DNA of 64,000 nucleotides from Cruorifilaria tuberocauda (GCA_013365365.1 JABVXU010000125.1:62001-126000); one strand, 5' to 3'; shown: positions 41,213 through 55,438, counted from the first letter of the stretch. Notes: generated from the letters alone by a model not told the origin. Translations and numbers: made by a program.

Positions 41213-43553
41213 ACTGACAAAAAATCCGCTATAATCGATAAAACATCCGTTAACCACATTCATTGTTACCTTTGTTACCGAATGTAGTTCTATTATTTAA
41301 AATATTAAATATTTATTAAAACAAGGATAAGCATTGAAAACTTATGAAGCAATATGTCACGAGGTATTTATAAGCTATAATCTATCAAACTTCAATCACC
41401 CAATCTTCACTCTTCCACTCCAACTTCTTCATTGAACCTCAACAGGTCCGCACGCAAAACAGCCGCTGGAAAAGATCACATCCCGAGGACCATTCACAAC
41501 ATCTGCCATCCAAACCACTATAGCTAGAGCCCGGTGAAAATTCCCATCCCATAATCCACTAATCTAGAGTTATGCCATATCGCTGGATGCAAGGTAGCTC
41601 CGTGACTTCCGTCACAGTCTCTTGATATATGCCGAAGATGAAAGTGTCGAAGTAATAAGTCCACTTTTTCCCCTCTTTTTGCTTCCCTATATTATAACTG
41701 TCATATGCAGAAATAAAATTCTAACCAATTAATTTGAATCCAAGGTATATATATATATATATATTAACGACAAGGAACAACTGCATCGGACAATTTGCAC
41801 CCAGCTGTAGTGGAAAGAAAAAGGCATAGAGCGGCAAGGTGTGAGATAAGTGTGTCATCGAACAACTCTCTTCCAGTAATCATTATCAGTGAAGAGAATA
41901 ATCTCATGGAGATTACCGCGCTGTCTACTCCTTTTTCTCGCTTCTCTTTTAAAATCCTATCGAGCAGCATCAGCAGCATCATATTACTACTAGATGACAT
42001 GATAATGGACTACCAAATTTCACTGAATTATTATTTTTGCTTCTCGGCATGATCTCTGTCCCACAGACTTGAAGGAAATTTGAGGAAATTCCCACTTTGC
42101 TAATTTCTTCTTGACAAGATACAAACGGAAGATCGTTACGATTACGACCACAAACCGTCAACCGCTACTAATAATCACCATTTAATTCATGTCAGTCGAG
42201 AAGATTTGAAAAGACAGTTGTGCAAATATGGATTTACACATCTACTTATGCCGAATTTTTACTCTTTTCGATGGAACCCATAGCTCATGCTTATCAATGA
42301 TGTGCCTTATGTTCCGTGTTTGTTAGCGGGGTTAACAATTTTGATGTGAATACGCACATTAATGCTGCAATTGATTGGTATTAATTCATGATTATCCAGC
42401 TTCAAGGGTTTTAACTTTCTAAGAATACCTCATACATTGCCAGAATTGTGTACCAAATATTGGAAAGAAAAGATAGTCGCAACCACTATACATACTCTCC
42501 TTATCTCATTTTTAATTTTTCATTTACGAGGCTTGCCTTCCGCCAGGAATTCAGATATATACCTATGAATTAAGCATGGGAGAAGTTCCAAGTTTGTTCG
42601 AGTAGGCTTCCTTAGATATCCTTAAGGGGGCGTTTGAACATTTTCGGAAGTATAGCAGTTAGGTGTACTAATTAACTTTAGGTATAGCAATTAGACTCCC
42701 AGCACCGTCCGTCGAACAATTCTTTGTTTTTTCTTACAAATTTATTTTCATGTCTTCTTTTTCAATCACTTATTTGGTTTCTTGCTACTTAAGTGAAAAT
42801 AGTTGAAGTATTTTCAGAAAAATAAATCTTCACCCAAAAGTCCGATCTGAGCTATACATACATGGGGATGGATGACGAATGAGTAATCTACAGGAAAATC
42901 TCCACAAAAAGAGAACTGTTATTTTAAGCAAACCCACAGTTGTAGCTCCCCTGTATTCTTAAAAATTCACTTTACAATTATTCTAGGTATTTCCATCCAA
43001 ACACCCTAAATAGAACACATGATTTAAAAAAATAAATAAACTCTGATGAAGCAGTACCTAAAGGGAACCAAAAACTCTTTAGGAAATGTTTCCTTCAATC
43101 ATAGGATATCTTAATGTGACAAACTGAGCTCAACTGATTAATAACATATTCAAATATCCAGAATCGATTCTACGTAGAGCGTGTAAACGATTAAACGTTA
43201 CATGGTGTTGTCCGTAATCGCAAGTTAAAACGTTCAACTTGACAAATCTCTTTTTGGAAGTAGATGTTCAACAAAAGCCTAATGTTTCAATCTACAAAGT
43301 TGTGTATCAATTTTAAATCAGAACCACAAATCAATTTATTTTGAGCCATTGTAATATATCTAATAAAATGCGCTGCATAGCAAATCAAGCAAAAAAATAA
43401 ATAGAATACTTTATAGGAAAGTTAAATAAGTTAATAAAATGGGTGATAAAAGATAGACACTACCATACAAAGTTTGTCTTATCTAATAATTCCCATCGGG
43501 AGTTCGCCATCCTTCCTAGTTCCAGAAGCGTAGTTCACCATCGTTTCCTAAGA
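41213..43553. other. Intergenic region with TA microsatellite
   Basis: No supported exon. It holds a TA dinucleotide run at 41746-41764 and AGC/ATC-rich sequence near 41960-41990. If the orphan membrane-protein exon is genuine, missing upstream exons would lie here. Confidence 0.5.
41746..41764. repeat. TA dinucleotide microsatellite
   Basis: About nine TA units in tandem, read directly. Confidence 0.9.
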
Positions 43554-46500
43554 TCAGGGAAATTGAAATTTCTTCATATATGTATGAAAAGCTATGTAAA
43601 GAAACTTTGCATTCAAGGTGCTTTTGTGGCACTGTAAAAGATTTTGATTTCCAATAGACAAGTTTTTTTTGACAAAAAAACGCTAATGCAACTATAAAAA
43701 CCTTTTGGTTATATGTTGACCGAAATACAGGTGATAGCAACCTCGCTTCCACAGGTAAATGTTCCGTATTTCCTAAAATCATTAAGTTAAAAGTGATTTT
43801 GTTCGGCAACAAACAAATGTTGACTTAATTTAAAAAACTCAGAAATACCTGAAAAACACTGAACAACATGTGCAACTATGAACGCTACCAATAGAGCAGA
43901 GATGCTGTAGTATTGATAAGAAAGACGAAATAGTTGAATTAACCATGAATTACTGAAAAAAGAGCAAAAGTCTACAGCGCAGTTTTTTAATTAATAATTT
44001 GAAATGCTAGATTTCAGTTTGAACATATTATGGTAGACTGGACAGACACGAAAAATGGAAATAAGTATACCTTTGTAAAGGGTGGACCATTCCGTATTCC
44101 GGTTTTTCAACAAATGTCAAAGTAACATTATTTTGCCCACAAGTTTCATCAATTGGTAAGCCAACGGGCCTTACATCACTGACCAATACACCGATAGCTA
44201 TGAAAACGCAGAACACTGTTGACGCCACCTGAGCTAAAATTCTGCTTCTAAGTTCAAAGATCGTATCTGTTTGAATCTTAACCAGCATTATTATCGTAAT
44301 TTTATTTTCTACTGCCATTTCTTCATTTTTTGTGTTCCTATGTACTAACCAGTAAAAGCTGCCATTCCTTTAATTTTTGGAAAAAACATGCCCAGGCAAA
44401 AAACACTCAGCACCGGTCCTCCAGCGATTCCGAATATTGAAAATGAGATCTGCAAAGAAACAAATTATAAATTCTTATGCTGTTAAAATAAAAAATTTTG
44501 TCCTGAAATAGAGCTTTCTTTATGAGGATCAAGGCAAGAACCAACCTGGAGCAGCATCGTATTCATTATGCTGCAAAGATAAACGATTACCATTGATAAA
44601 CAACAAAACAATATTGCTGAAAAATAATTACTCTGAAAAGACAGCGCAGATTTCTCTCATGATTTCTCAGTTGAAACAAAATAAATTAAATAACAACAAA
44701 GGCATACGCAGATAACGCGCTAATAAGATGCTAGTACTTGGCCTCATTAATTCGTGTTTTTGCACCTTAGTTTGGAACTGTTTAACAACATCTTCAATAA
44801 ATACTGCAGCGAGGGCGCTGTACGAAGCTGACGCCGTACTAGAAACAAATTTTTTACTTTTGAAATAAATATATCGAGAATTTCCACTACATCTGGCACA
44901 TGGACTAGAGATGGGTTAGAACAATTTATGACATTTCGACTTCCGAAGGGTGTTCTAATCCTATGCAATATTGAAAAAAAAACTATTATTCCAACCACAC
45001 CTTAGACCTGCGCTATATACAGATGCTGCAAAAAGTCCAACCATTCCAGGTATCGCGGATAGCTCATCAATAACGAAACGAGGAAAAAGCTGCAAGGTAA
45101 GATGCAGATGTCTCACGAAGCAAGAGATGATTGCTCAATGCAAAGATAATCTTTGCAAAACATACTTGAAATATCGACTACATCCTGGATTTTTTTTCGC
45201 CCAGAATTTATAACGAAGAACTAACTACGCAAAAAATGTGTAAACTATTTACATATGTTAAATTCAGAATAAAATGAAAACATTACAATACTCACTTGAT
45301 CTTTTGACTGAAGAACAGGATTACAATGAAAATATTTGTTATATATTATCAGTCCTGCACCAACGTATGTCATAAGAATCAGACAATTGAAGGGAATATT
45401 AAGCAGAATAACCCTGAAGCATCATTCCATAAATTGTGATCAACACGATACACAAAAATGAGCTGATGAAAAATACCACTGAGCAGATCGAAGCGAACTC
45501 ATTGCCATATAACGCTGTATTGTAAGTTGATTTGTTGCAAAAAGACACAATATATTTCCTGTACCACCAATCATTAAGGACCAAACAGAGTGTCGGATAC
45601 GTGGGTCAATTCGAAAACTACAAATAATTTCAATTGTTATGGTACAGTATATGTTATCTATTATCCTCCAATGAAATTGACCACATTAATTAAATTTCAA
45701 TGAGATTTCAGTTTATTCCTGATCCTTGTTAATGTTCTTTTTTACGATTTTTTTAGTCAGCACTGGAGTTGCCTTAGTTCTGTCTACTGACACTTCGTTT
45801 AAAGCATAAATGAAAAGCTTACTCAAGTAACTGCAGACGACCTCCGACAACAGCAGTTTCTAAAACATTGTTAAAACCGAACTGATATAAGCTGACTGAA
45901 AAAATCAGCACCATACTTGCTAAAATTAGTACCATTTGTAAAGCCGAAGTATATATACTTGCTTTTGCACCCCCCTGAAAGCAGCTTCATGACTCAACTA
46001 AAAAATCCGCTCAATTGAACATCTTTCCTGCCCAGTACAACAACCTACCAACGTCACATAAAGAGCGGCAAGACTTGCTGTCATAACAACTGATACAGAT
46101 AACGGGACGGAAATAACTGTCGACAATGCAAGTGCTGGTGCATAGAGTGCCACACTAACATAAAGCCAAACCTGTAAATGAAGATATTACTTTGAAATAT
46201 AACTTAATTTACTACTAATGAAATTGAGACAGTTCCAGTCTCATTCTTAAACCTTTTTCCTTCAACAGATGGAATCTGAAGCACATGGCGTATGATGCTG
46301 ATTCTCAACTTCATATTTTAATTCACTGTGAATCACTTTTCACGATTTACTCGAAAAGTTTCCGATTAATTAGCAAAAAAGCCACCATATCAATCTAATT
46401 ATATGATTACAAAAAAACAAGTTACGTCAAACCAATAATTTCAACCAACATATGATTAGTCAAAACAACCTGTTATGTAAGCAACAATTTAAGCTTTGTA

Positions 46501-47466
46501 ACAATTAAACAAAGCCCTGTTACCTGGATGCAGAAGGTAAGTGAAGCCAAAAAGCGGCATGCAAAATTGAACCGAATTTCCAAATACTATAAATACAAAG
46601 AAGTGAATAATAAAATGCAAAAATTTCCGTAATGCATAGATCACTCAATAAAGGCAGATAAGATACTAACTTCATATATGCTTGTAAGCTTCATATTATA
46701 GAAAACGGGCAAGAAACAATAAGCTGCAATAGGAAATGCTACCACGTACATTGGACCATACCAAAGTATCATTGCTCCTTGATAATAGACCTACATGAAA
46801 ATTCATAGTTTAGCAAACAAACTGATATAAATTTTAAAAGACGGAAATAAATATTAAGATGATCAAATCATGGAAAAAAATCGCCGTAATGGAAAGTATT
46901 TTAAACAATAAGTCAAAAAATTAAATAGAATTATATAAGTGAAGAAGGATTAAGCCGTTAGAACATTTTTAATTGAACCATTTTGATCGGTACATATACC
47001 TCTGCAGGAAATCCAAGAAGTGAAATTGCGGAAAGAAATCCAGAACAAACCGATAACGCTGATGTTAGCACAGATACGCTAAAAAATTATCTTTGCTGCT
47101 CAATTTGAGAATGATTGCAACAAACTGATAAAATAATATCCTGAATTAGTCCAACAGTTATTAATTATTGATCTGGCATTTCTTATTAAATCAAGCTTTA
47201 AGAAATTTAGGTTCAGTCACCACCTTCGTGTATTATCATGCGTAAAAATAAAGATTTTATTGTCTAATTTTCCAACCGCTGTTTTGTTGAAACATATGTA
47301 AAGCAGATTTCATATCTTTAATAAGAATAAACAAAAGTACAAACTTCGACCCATGTAAAATCTGAGCGGCAGATGTTTGTTTTGTGCCGCGTAATGCTGT
47401 GAACAAGCCAAAAACAGAAACTGCAACGAGAAGACCTACAAGGACAACAATGTCCACAACGTTCAT
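43554..47466 (-). CDS. Sodium:solute symporter, SLC5 family
   Basis: Sixteen exons: 47466-47351, 47078-47000, 46790-46671, 46586-46524, 46171-46049, 45974-45823, 45617-45477, 45413-45296, 45089-45001, 44838-44766, 44632-44546, 44449-44350, 44233-44071, 43952-43849, 43772-43702 and 43631-43554. Phases agree; product 558 aa with 12-13 hydrophobic segments. SLC5 marks: [18 protein letters not shown] (TM2), SIYEYLEIRF after TM3, [46 protein letters not shown] and [16 protein letters not shown]. Members move monocarboxylates, vitamins, iodide or sugars with Na+; the pattern is nearest to the SMVT/SMCT branch rather than SGLT or the choline transporter, and the substrate is unknown. The exon 1-2 junction lacks about ten residues that relatives have (see findings). 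A TTCAG ends three bases before the ATG. Confidence 0.9.
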
Positions 47467-47476
47467 AGTCTGAATC
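47467..47476 (-). promoter_or_regulatory. Probable trans-splice acceptor of the SLC5 gene
   Basis: Minus-strand GATTCAG ends at 47470, leaving only three bases before the ATG at 47466. Such a short leader is typical of spliced-leader transcripts and supports this start over any upstream ATG. Confidence 0.5.
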
Positions 47477-48768
47477 AGATATATGCTGAAATACAGCAAA
47501 ATCCGTAACGCACTGAATTCAGTGTCTAATGGTAACAAGGCTTCCTGAATCACGAAAAAAGAAAACCATAATAATAATTAAATACACTTGTATGACAATC
47601 ATAACCGTATAGCAACAACCTAAATTTAAAACATTAATTAGCGGTAATTATCACAAATCCGAATGATACTGGTGAACTAAAAAGGAAAGCTTATTGGAAC
47701 AAAAAGGTCGCAGCAAAATGAGTGTTAAACAAACAATAGGAAATGTGGAAACATCAGAAAAAATCATCAAACGTGGAACACTGTGATGGATGATCAGTGA
47801 AGTTTTAAAATGAATAAAGAAAATTTGCCATAAAAAGGAAATGAAGTGAAGCAACAGCAAGGCACAGGGAACGGATAAAAGGAAGTGAGAACGTTTAGTT
47901 TGTTACCATCCATAAGATTTGAAAATAAGTTAAAAAAAGAACCATTATATTATTTCGAGTATTAATTGAAATGAAATTAGAAAACCTGTAAATAATGAGG
48001 AGAATAACGGAAAATTCTTACCTTACCTATCACATCTACTGATGGAGAGTGAAATTTCTAAAGCAGTAGTAGTTGTATTCTGTTGATGAAGCAGGTTTAG
48101 GCATGCAAAAGTAGGCTGTGTGCAGTGTCGGTGGGCCAAAGAATAGTGTGGTGGTTGAAGAGATGACAGATACTGATAACATCGATAGAGTAGAACGAGG
48201 ATAGCAGTAAGGAGAATGGCAAAATGTGTGAAATGTGAAAAGGGGAGATATTAAGGATGCTAAAGTTCAAATGTTTCTGGTATGAAAAGGAAGACAAAGA
48301 GAGGGATAGAAAGAGAGAAAGAATAATGACAAGTAATGTTTCGACATTTTTGTATTTTGTATTTGAATGAGAGGAAGGGTGAAAATTCCTGCATGAATAA
48401 TTCATCACCGAAAGATGCTCATGCAGGACTACAGAAAGAAGAGAAGTATTGTTTACATGCATAGTTCGCAATAAACCGCTTTACAAACGGGGAGGCTTCT
48501 CATCGAGCTAGCCGGTAGTTGTCCTACTTTCCAAGTGTTTTCGCAGCAGTCTCGAAATCGCTGCTTCTTCTCTGTTTCTCAAAAACAACCTGATTTGCTG
48601 CAAATTCTTACTGAGATTTTCGCTGAGTAGAGTCGGTAAAGTGGACATTATTGACCAGTGAGCACTCATTGAATTCATGTAAGGATTTCGTATGCTTGAT
48701 GCAGATACCTATCAAAGTACAGTACAAAGTGGTAAGCCTAGCACTGTATATGTTCATATTCAGTTGAG

Positions 48769-48783
48769 TGCTGCTGCTGCTGC
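48769..48783. repeat. CTG trinucleotide run
   Basis: Five CTG units in tandem within the divergent intergenic region. Confidence 0.8.
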
Positions 48784-49451
48784 CACTGTTGTAGTAACTG
48801 TAACTGAGAGAGGGGTCGTGTTGTTCCTGGTGTATAGTGTTTTAAGTTTGTCATTTGCTGCTTTTTAGAGTTATCAAAAATATATTCCTGTGTGGAAGAC
48901 GGACAGTTCTTCGTTCATTTATAAATAAATTCGGTGGTTGATGGATTAGGTTAATTAGTACAAGAGGTATTTGTTAATATCCAATGTTGAATTAGATTTT
49001 CAATCAGAACAATTTTTTCCCCTAAATTTGCTTTGTTGCTATTACGGAAGTGCTTTAGTATCGTAAAGTTGAGTATTACAGTGCATCAAAGTTTTAACGA
49101 TCATTTTGTCTACATTTATAAAATATTAATATGTTCCGGTATGATTAATTTACCAACATACTTAGATGTTGCACTGTTGTAGAACACACTTAAGTTGCTT
49201 CAGTCAAGTTGGAGTTATCGATGTTCTAGCTTTGTTAAGGAAGCTACCCATTCATTTCATATGGTACTTGTTTAAAACCTTGAAAAAGTCTGATTCACTT
49301 TTATATGTGCGCCTTTATTCCCTTTCTATTTCTCCTCATTTATTCCATTTCTAAACCACTGGCACTTGATTAATTTCGATTAAGCACAGTGGCAGCCCGA
49401 AAGGCAACTCTTACGAAGGAAGGAGTTGTAACAGTGGTCGAAGTTCTGCTA

Positions 49452-49480
49452 GTGTATGTGTGCATGTGTATGTGTGCATA
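49452..49480. repeat. TG-rich simple sequence
   Basis: Imperfect GTGTATGTGTGCA units repeated about twice, non-coding. Confidence 0.7.
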
Positions 49481-52355
49481 TTCTTTACTACACGTTATAT
49501 ATAGGTTCGATGGTGGAAGTTGGACTTCTTTTGCTGCATATATTACATACATTTCCTTCCTGACAGGTCAAATTGCTTTGGTTTTCGTAACATTGTATCG
49601 AATCCTCAGTTACCCAATCTGATTTTATCCTCGATTAAAAATACTTTTCCGTTCCGGAACAAATGGCAGGCATCAATGCTGACTTCTTTCTATTTTCTTT
49701 TTTCCACGAAGAATGAAACCAATCACTCTTCCGAGCAATTAGCGACTTTCAAGACAGTTTTGCCTCTGTCGAGAAGGTGAGATACTCTCATAATAAGTCA
49801 CGATTGTCTCTAAGAGAAAAATGGAGATAATCTTTTGAGGATGAAACTAAAGACACAAGAAGTTATGAGGTCACTTAGTACACGAACTAATAGTGAACAA
49901 AGAATTATGTAAACATACATGCCTGCAATGGGTAAATGAAGTTGATGGTAAGTATGGATTTATTGAATATAAATAATTAGTGGCATTCTATATGCATCAA
50001 GGGAAGCAAACGAGTATCTCAACATCAAAAAGCAGTGATAAGCAACAATAATTACTGATTATATTCTTGCAGTGGTAAACAAAGAAATCATATAACTAAG
50101 AATTTGAGATTAACATTGACAAAAAAGTGTTATGAACACTTTCTTCAATATGAATGTCAATTATACAGAATTATCCTAATCATATAAATAATTTTAAATT
50201 ATAAAGTTCCTTCGAGTTTTCGACAACACTGAAGCTGAAGCACAGCAGGTAAAACGACTACATAAGTTAACGTCTGATTGAAGAAGGTCCCTAAATTTAC
50301 TGCTATTGCTATTTAGCAGAAATGATTGTAACACTGTACGCATTTGTATGTTTACGGTGCCGCATTTCGATGACATCACTCACCTATCCTTGGAAGTCTG
50401 CCTCATATTCAAGTTAAATACTTCTCTCGTGTAATTTTTACTACTTGTTGTTTACAAAAATAAGTTTGTCAAGCAGTTCCAATGTATATGAAAGTTGATT
50501 TGTAAACTGCAATCGCCTCAAATTGATTAAGATAAAGGCGATAATAACAATTCTAACCAAAAGTCCTACTTGTTAAACAGATGATTGCAAAAGGAGAATT
50601 GGTATTATAGTTGGTGGTGTGGTCTATTTTGCTGCTATGGGAAAATAACATCCTGCACCCATTATTACATTTCCATTCCCGCTTCTTGTTTATTGTTTTT
50701 GATGTTGAAGGTTTTGTACTTGTTATAGTTTCTCTTGATTTTGCAGTGACTGAGAACAAGGATCGCAAATTATTTTCTCATCAGTAAATTCTCTTTTCAA
50801 GATTTGTAATTGATGGTAGACAATCAATAAGTGAGGGAGTTCTGACTTTAGTTTGACGAAATCCGGTATCAATCTCTTACTAATGAAGGAGATCTTAAGC
50901 GCTGCAACAACCATGACCATCATCGTAAACAGACACGCAGACACGTCTAACACATGAATGCTTCACATTTCGCTTCATATTTTTTCTGCACTGCTTCATC
51001 TCACATTCTTCAACGATTCCGGTACCATTCCCTTCATATCACATTATACCACTTTTTGAAATAAACAAGAGGTCATTATAAGAAATTAGTTTAATGGAAG
51101 GTACAATAAACAAACGAGATATAGATGAAGATATAGGGATATAAGTGAAGGGGCTTAAATTTACGTAAAATTGTGACTGATTACTCAGTATTTGTCCAGA
51201 CGTTGATTTCTCTTTTGCTATGAGCCACTAATAGAGTAGTTGGGAGCGTAGCCCGGGAAAATAGAGTTTAAAAATCAATGTATTGCCGGAACAAACTCAG
51301 CGAACAAATGGCGAATTATGTCAACTAAAAGATGATCTGTGATGTTTGAAAGAGTGGTGGAAGAGAGTTTTTTACATAAAGAGATATTAATTCTTAATCT
51401 CTCACTACTGATTCTTTGCTATCGAAATATGTAATGCAGAAGAATATATTTGTAGCAGCTGTCACACAAAAAGGCTTATGATCAAAAATTAACATCATAA
51501 ATGTGGTTGGTTTTCGTTCTTTAAGTCTCTCCTTTTCTACGTTTTTTTCATTTTAAGGATTTTCAATAGAAGGATTTGATCGCTATAACTCTGCATGATA
51601 AAACGGTTACGAGTGAATTAACGGAAATGGGGAGGAGGAAGGTTGTCCCAACCGTTTTCATTTTCTGAAATAAGGATAGGAAAGTGGTAGCACCTTCTGT
51701 AATCGTAATACAGTCTAAGCTAAAGAGATGGAAAAACTAATATATTTTGTTTGATCAGACATTTTAAAAAATATTTGAAGTTTGCATGGATCCACTTGAA
51801 AGTTTAGGCGGACAGAAGCAAAGCTGAAATTTTAGTTGGATTGACTTCTTCAACAACTAATTATTAAGAATTTCTTCCTCAGCTGTCAAGTCATAAGAAT
51901 ATTTACCAACTGCAGTTTTTACATGTTATTGCAACATCGTCCAATAACAGAAAAATAGTAAGCCATTTATTTAACTTGGGAAACCGTTAATTCATAATGC
52001 GGTCATAGTTATCCAAGCAAAGGCCAAGTGGAATCTGGAGATTTGTTTGGATTTGGGTTGTTTTGAAAGGGCGGGATGTTTTCACTGGCTCAACAATCCC
52101 GAAGGTCAAGACTTGGAAGGTTACTGGTAGTTTCTGATGCTTTTATGTAACTCAGCTAGTTCATTCTACTTTCAGCCGCATATTTTAGTTGAAAATTGTT
52201 GATCGTGGTATCACAAGCCTTCATATCATTGTATTTGTATAGATATATTTATTTATTTATTCATTACTAATCTCTCTTCATATATTTGTATAGCGGTTTA
52301 CTTATTCATGGTGATATTGCGTTAATAGACTGATTGTTTGAATTAGATGGAATTT

Positions 52356-52383
52356 ATTTTCAGTTTTTATTCTTATCATTAAG
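52356..52383 (+). promoter_or_regulatory. Probable trans-splice acceptor of the SLC7 gene
   Basis: TTATTTTCAG ends at 52363, leaving a 20-base leader before the ATG at 52384. No cis donor exon is evident upstream, which fits spliced-leader addition. Confidence 0.5.
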
Positions 52384-55300
52384 ATGGGCTCAAAAAATGG
52401 TGCTCCTCCAAACGATGACAATGTTGGTCTTGCAAAATCGTTAACATTGATGAATGGTGTTTCCATTATCGTCGGATGTATTATTGGATCTGGGATATTC
52501 GTTTCTCCAACAGGTGTCCAAGAAAGTAAGTTGTAATCGTTCTTTACCTTTTTTAGAAACTGATAAGATGTTATAAAATCATTTATTTCTTTTAATAAAG
52601 ATTTCATGGAGATAAGGATATTTTATCTCTATGTCGATTTATGTTTTCTATAGAATTGATATATATTTTTAATTTTAGAAGCAGGAAGTGTCGGATTGTC
52701 GCTGATTGTTTGGGTTGCTTGCGGTTTGTTTGCTATGATTGGTGCATACTGTTATGCCGAACTGGGCACTCTAATTCACAAATCGGGTGGAGATTATGCA
52801 TATATTATGGAATCATTTGGGCCATTCCTAGCTTTTATACGTCTTTGGGTTGAAGCTGTGGTGGTAAGGTGAATTTCATAACATTCAAAATCATACTATA
52901 ATTTTTGGAAATTGTTTGCATTACAATTCCGAATCTTCCATTTTTATTTTCCATCGTATTTGGTTGCAGACCGTGTACTTGTACAGTTGTAGCATTGACT
53001 TTTGCAATATACATGCTGCGACCGTTTTATCCGAATTGTGAACCACCTAGCGGACTTCCAGCATTACTTGCAACAATTTTGCTTAGTAGGTTCTTGCATA
53101 ACTTAAATTATGAAATTTGTTTAACATATTTAATTAAAAGAAGAATATGAATAGAACATAATAAGTGGACGGGGTCTTTTTATGCAAGCTATCATCTTCG
53201 TTGTTAAAATGAATTTTTTATTTTATTACAGTAATTCTAACGGCAATAAATTGTATGTCAATACGGTTAGCAACTTTCGTTCAGGATTTTTTCACTGTTG
53301 CAAAGTTATTTGCACTGTGTTTGATTATTGGGACTGGTGCGGTGTTATTAATATCAGGTTGTTTTCTATTTGCCTCTAATATATGGTTCTTTGTGCTTGC
53401 CTTATTTCTCTTTGCTTTTGTAGGATAATAACGGTGATATATATGATTTACTTGCAGTTGTGCTTAGTAATGTTCGACTATATTTCATCATATAGAGATG
53501 TAATTACAGGGAAGCCACAGTACAGAGAGTCGTTCGAAAATATATTCGAGAATACGACTCCTGATATTGGAACTGTATCTCTGGCATTCTATTCCGGTCT
53601 TTTTGCATATCAAGGATGGAACTATTTAAATTTCATCGTTGAAGAGTTGCAGAATCCGAGACGGTACTGCTTTTTACTAAATACTCATTGCAGTCCTTAT
53701 AAAAGTTCTTTCTTATGTGTAGAGGAACGGTGATTTAAAAATTAAATACATTGATTCATTGACTGAGAGAATTATTTGTTCATTATGTATTTTTTCTTTT
53801 TTGTTTATCGCGTTTATAATGTTAACATGCGACATAAGTAATGTGTTCTTTTGTTCGACACGATGTATAATTAAACTAATATAGTGGAGTGTTAAGAAAT
53901 TATTTCAGGAATTTACCACTGGCAATTGCCATATCATGTACGGTATGCACAGTAATTTATACATTAACAAATATTGCCTTGTATACGGTAATCACCCCGG
54001 ATGAAATGCTGAGTAGTCCAGCAGTTGCTGTTGTAAGTTGTGTTTCAAATACTCTTTAATACTTTTTTTAATACTTGAATGTTTATTTATTTGGAAATGT
54101 AAGTGTATGTTATTATTACATAAATTTTTAACAAATTCTGGATTTCAGAATAGAAGTGTGTGTTTTTTTTTGTCTTTTAGGAATTTGCTAACAAAATGTT
54201 TGGACCATTTGCCTTTGTAATGCCTATATTCGTTGCATGCTCAACAATTGGTTCTGCAAATGGAGTAATTTTCACTTCATCAAGGTTTTGGAATTAATTT
54301 TGCGTAAAGTTTTCCGAGGTCTGAAGATTCTGATTTTTGCTTGTCAAGTTGATTTCCAGATTATTTTATGTTGGAGCACGAGAAGGACATATGCCACTGG
54401 TTTTAACAATGATCAATAAAAATACTCGTACACCTATTCCTGCAGTCATTTTCACGGTTTGTCAGGTTTTTATGAATCGTAATTTTTCTAACTGGTTCTA
54501 AAAGCTGAATTTGAAACTGAAATAACGGAACATTACACGACATTTTTCTAGTACAACATGGCGCATTGATAATCAATTTCTGATGTTTCATTAATAATGC
54601 AATGCTAATTTACCTTTATTTTTAGTAATTTATTATTACTTTATGATATATGAAATATGATGTTTTTTAGGGATTGCTTTCCATAGCATTCCTTGCTTTA
54701 TCAGACAATATCTTTTCGCTCATCAATTATATTCAAATAGTGTATTGGTTGGCTATTGCTTGTGTAATTGCCGCACTATTTTGGTTGCGAAAAAAAATGC
54801 CAAATGCTGAAAGGTCTATTAAAGTTGGTATTTTGTGCGGTATCATTTTTTTTTTTTGATTTTCCTTGGAGATTTGTGTCAACTTTCTGTTTTACACCCA
54901 TGATTATCACATTTTTCCAGGTTAATCTCGCCTTTCCGATAGTTTTTTTCATTGGATGTATTGCATTAGTAATTGTTCCTATTGTTGGTTCACCGAAAGA
55001 TACAGGTCCGTTAATTTAATTCGAGAAAAATTTTTCATTTATTTCATGTTAGTAGTTTTTCAATAAATTTTTAATGCCCTTCTGGATTTGTTGAAGATAT
55101 ATTCTTTTAAGCAATTGGTATTGGAATAATGCTTACTGCGATTCCTGTTTATTTGATTTTTGTGGCATGGAGAAATAAGCCCAAATGCATTGGGATGGCT
55201 TCAGGTATTTCATTAGTAATTCTTTGTATTTCATTATTAACTCAAAAATAAATTAACTGATGGTTAAAGCTTCGGCATACCAGAAAATTTTTTGCTTTTT

Positions 55301-55438
55301 CCAAGTTAATCACATTTTGCTTATTTTTTTTCAACCTGTTGAATAAGTTAACTTGATGAAGTCAGTAAAATTACAGAAATAATAACAAAATTCACCCAGA
55401 AATTGTTTATTGTTGTGGACGATACAAAGGAATCATGA
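52384..55438 (+). CDS. LAT-type amino-acid transporter (SLC7 light chain, AAT family)
   Basis: Twelve exons: 52384-52525, 52679-52868, 52970-53085, 53232-53357, 53510-53663, 53909-54032, 54181-54284, 54360-54456, 54671-54823, 54921-55005, 55112-55204 and 55362-55438. All phases match; product 486 aa with 12 hydrophobic segments. The TM1 motif [10 protein letters not shown] is at 35-44. Other LAT marks are [48 protein letters not shown] and the C-terminal KFTQKLF. Cys134 in [10 protein letters not shown] matches the light-chain cysteine that forms a disulfide with a 4F2hc/ATG-type heavy chain, so it probably works as a heteromer at the plasma membrane, exchanging large neutral amino acids. The nematode paralogue (AAT-1/-2/-3 group) is not resolved. 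The exon 2 donor is AG|GTGAAT at 52868; a nearer GTAAGG would break the phase. Confidence 0.93.

Larger units (their letters stand above)
47477..52355. other. Divergent intergenic region, about 4.9 kb
   Basis: This separates the 5' ends of the SLC5 gene (minus) and the SLC7 gene (plus), so both promoters should be here. I see no coding exon. Simple sequence includes a CTG run at 48769-48783 and TG-rich sequence at 49452-49480. A minus-strand frame at 48097-48471 is open for 124 codons but is made of Ser/Leu/His low-complexity sequence and is probably not a gene. Confidence 0.5.

Noticed and set aside
48097..48471. Minus-strand frame of 124 codons
   Set aside because: Composed of Ser/Leu/His low-complexity sequence from GA-rich DNA, without splice context or homology.
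53402..53509. Possible extra exon in the SLC7 gene between exons 4 and 5
   Set aside because: Every in-phase reading of the candidate segments after TTTGTAG or CTTGCAG meets a stop codon, while the direct join gives the expected SG-KPQYRES reading.
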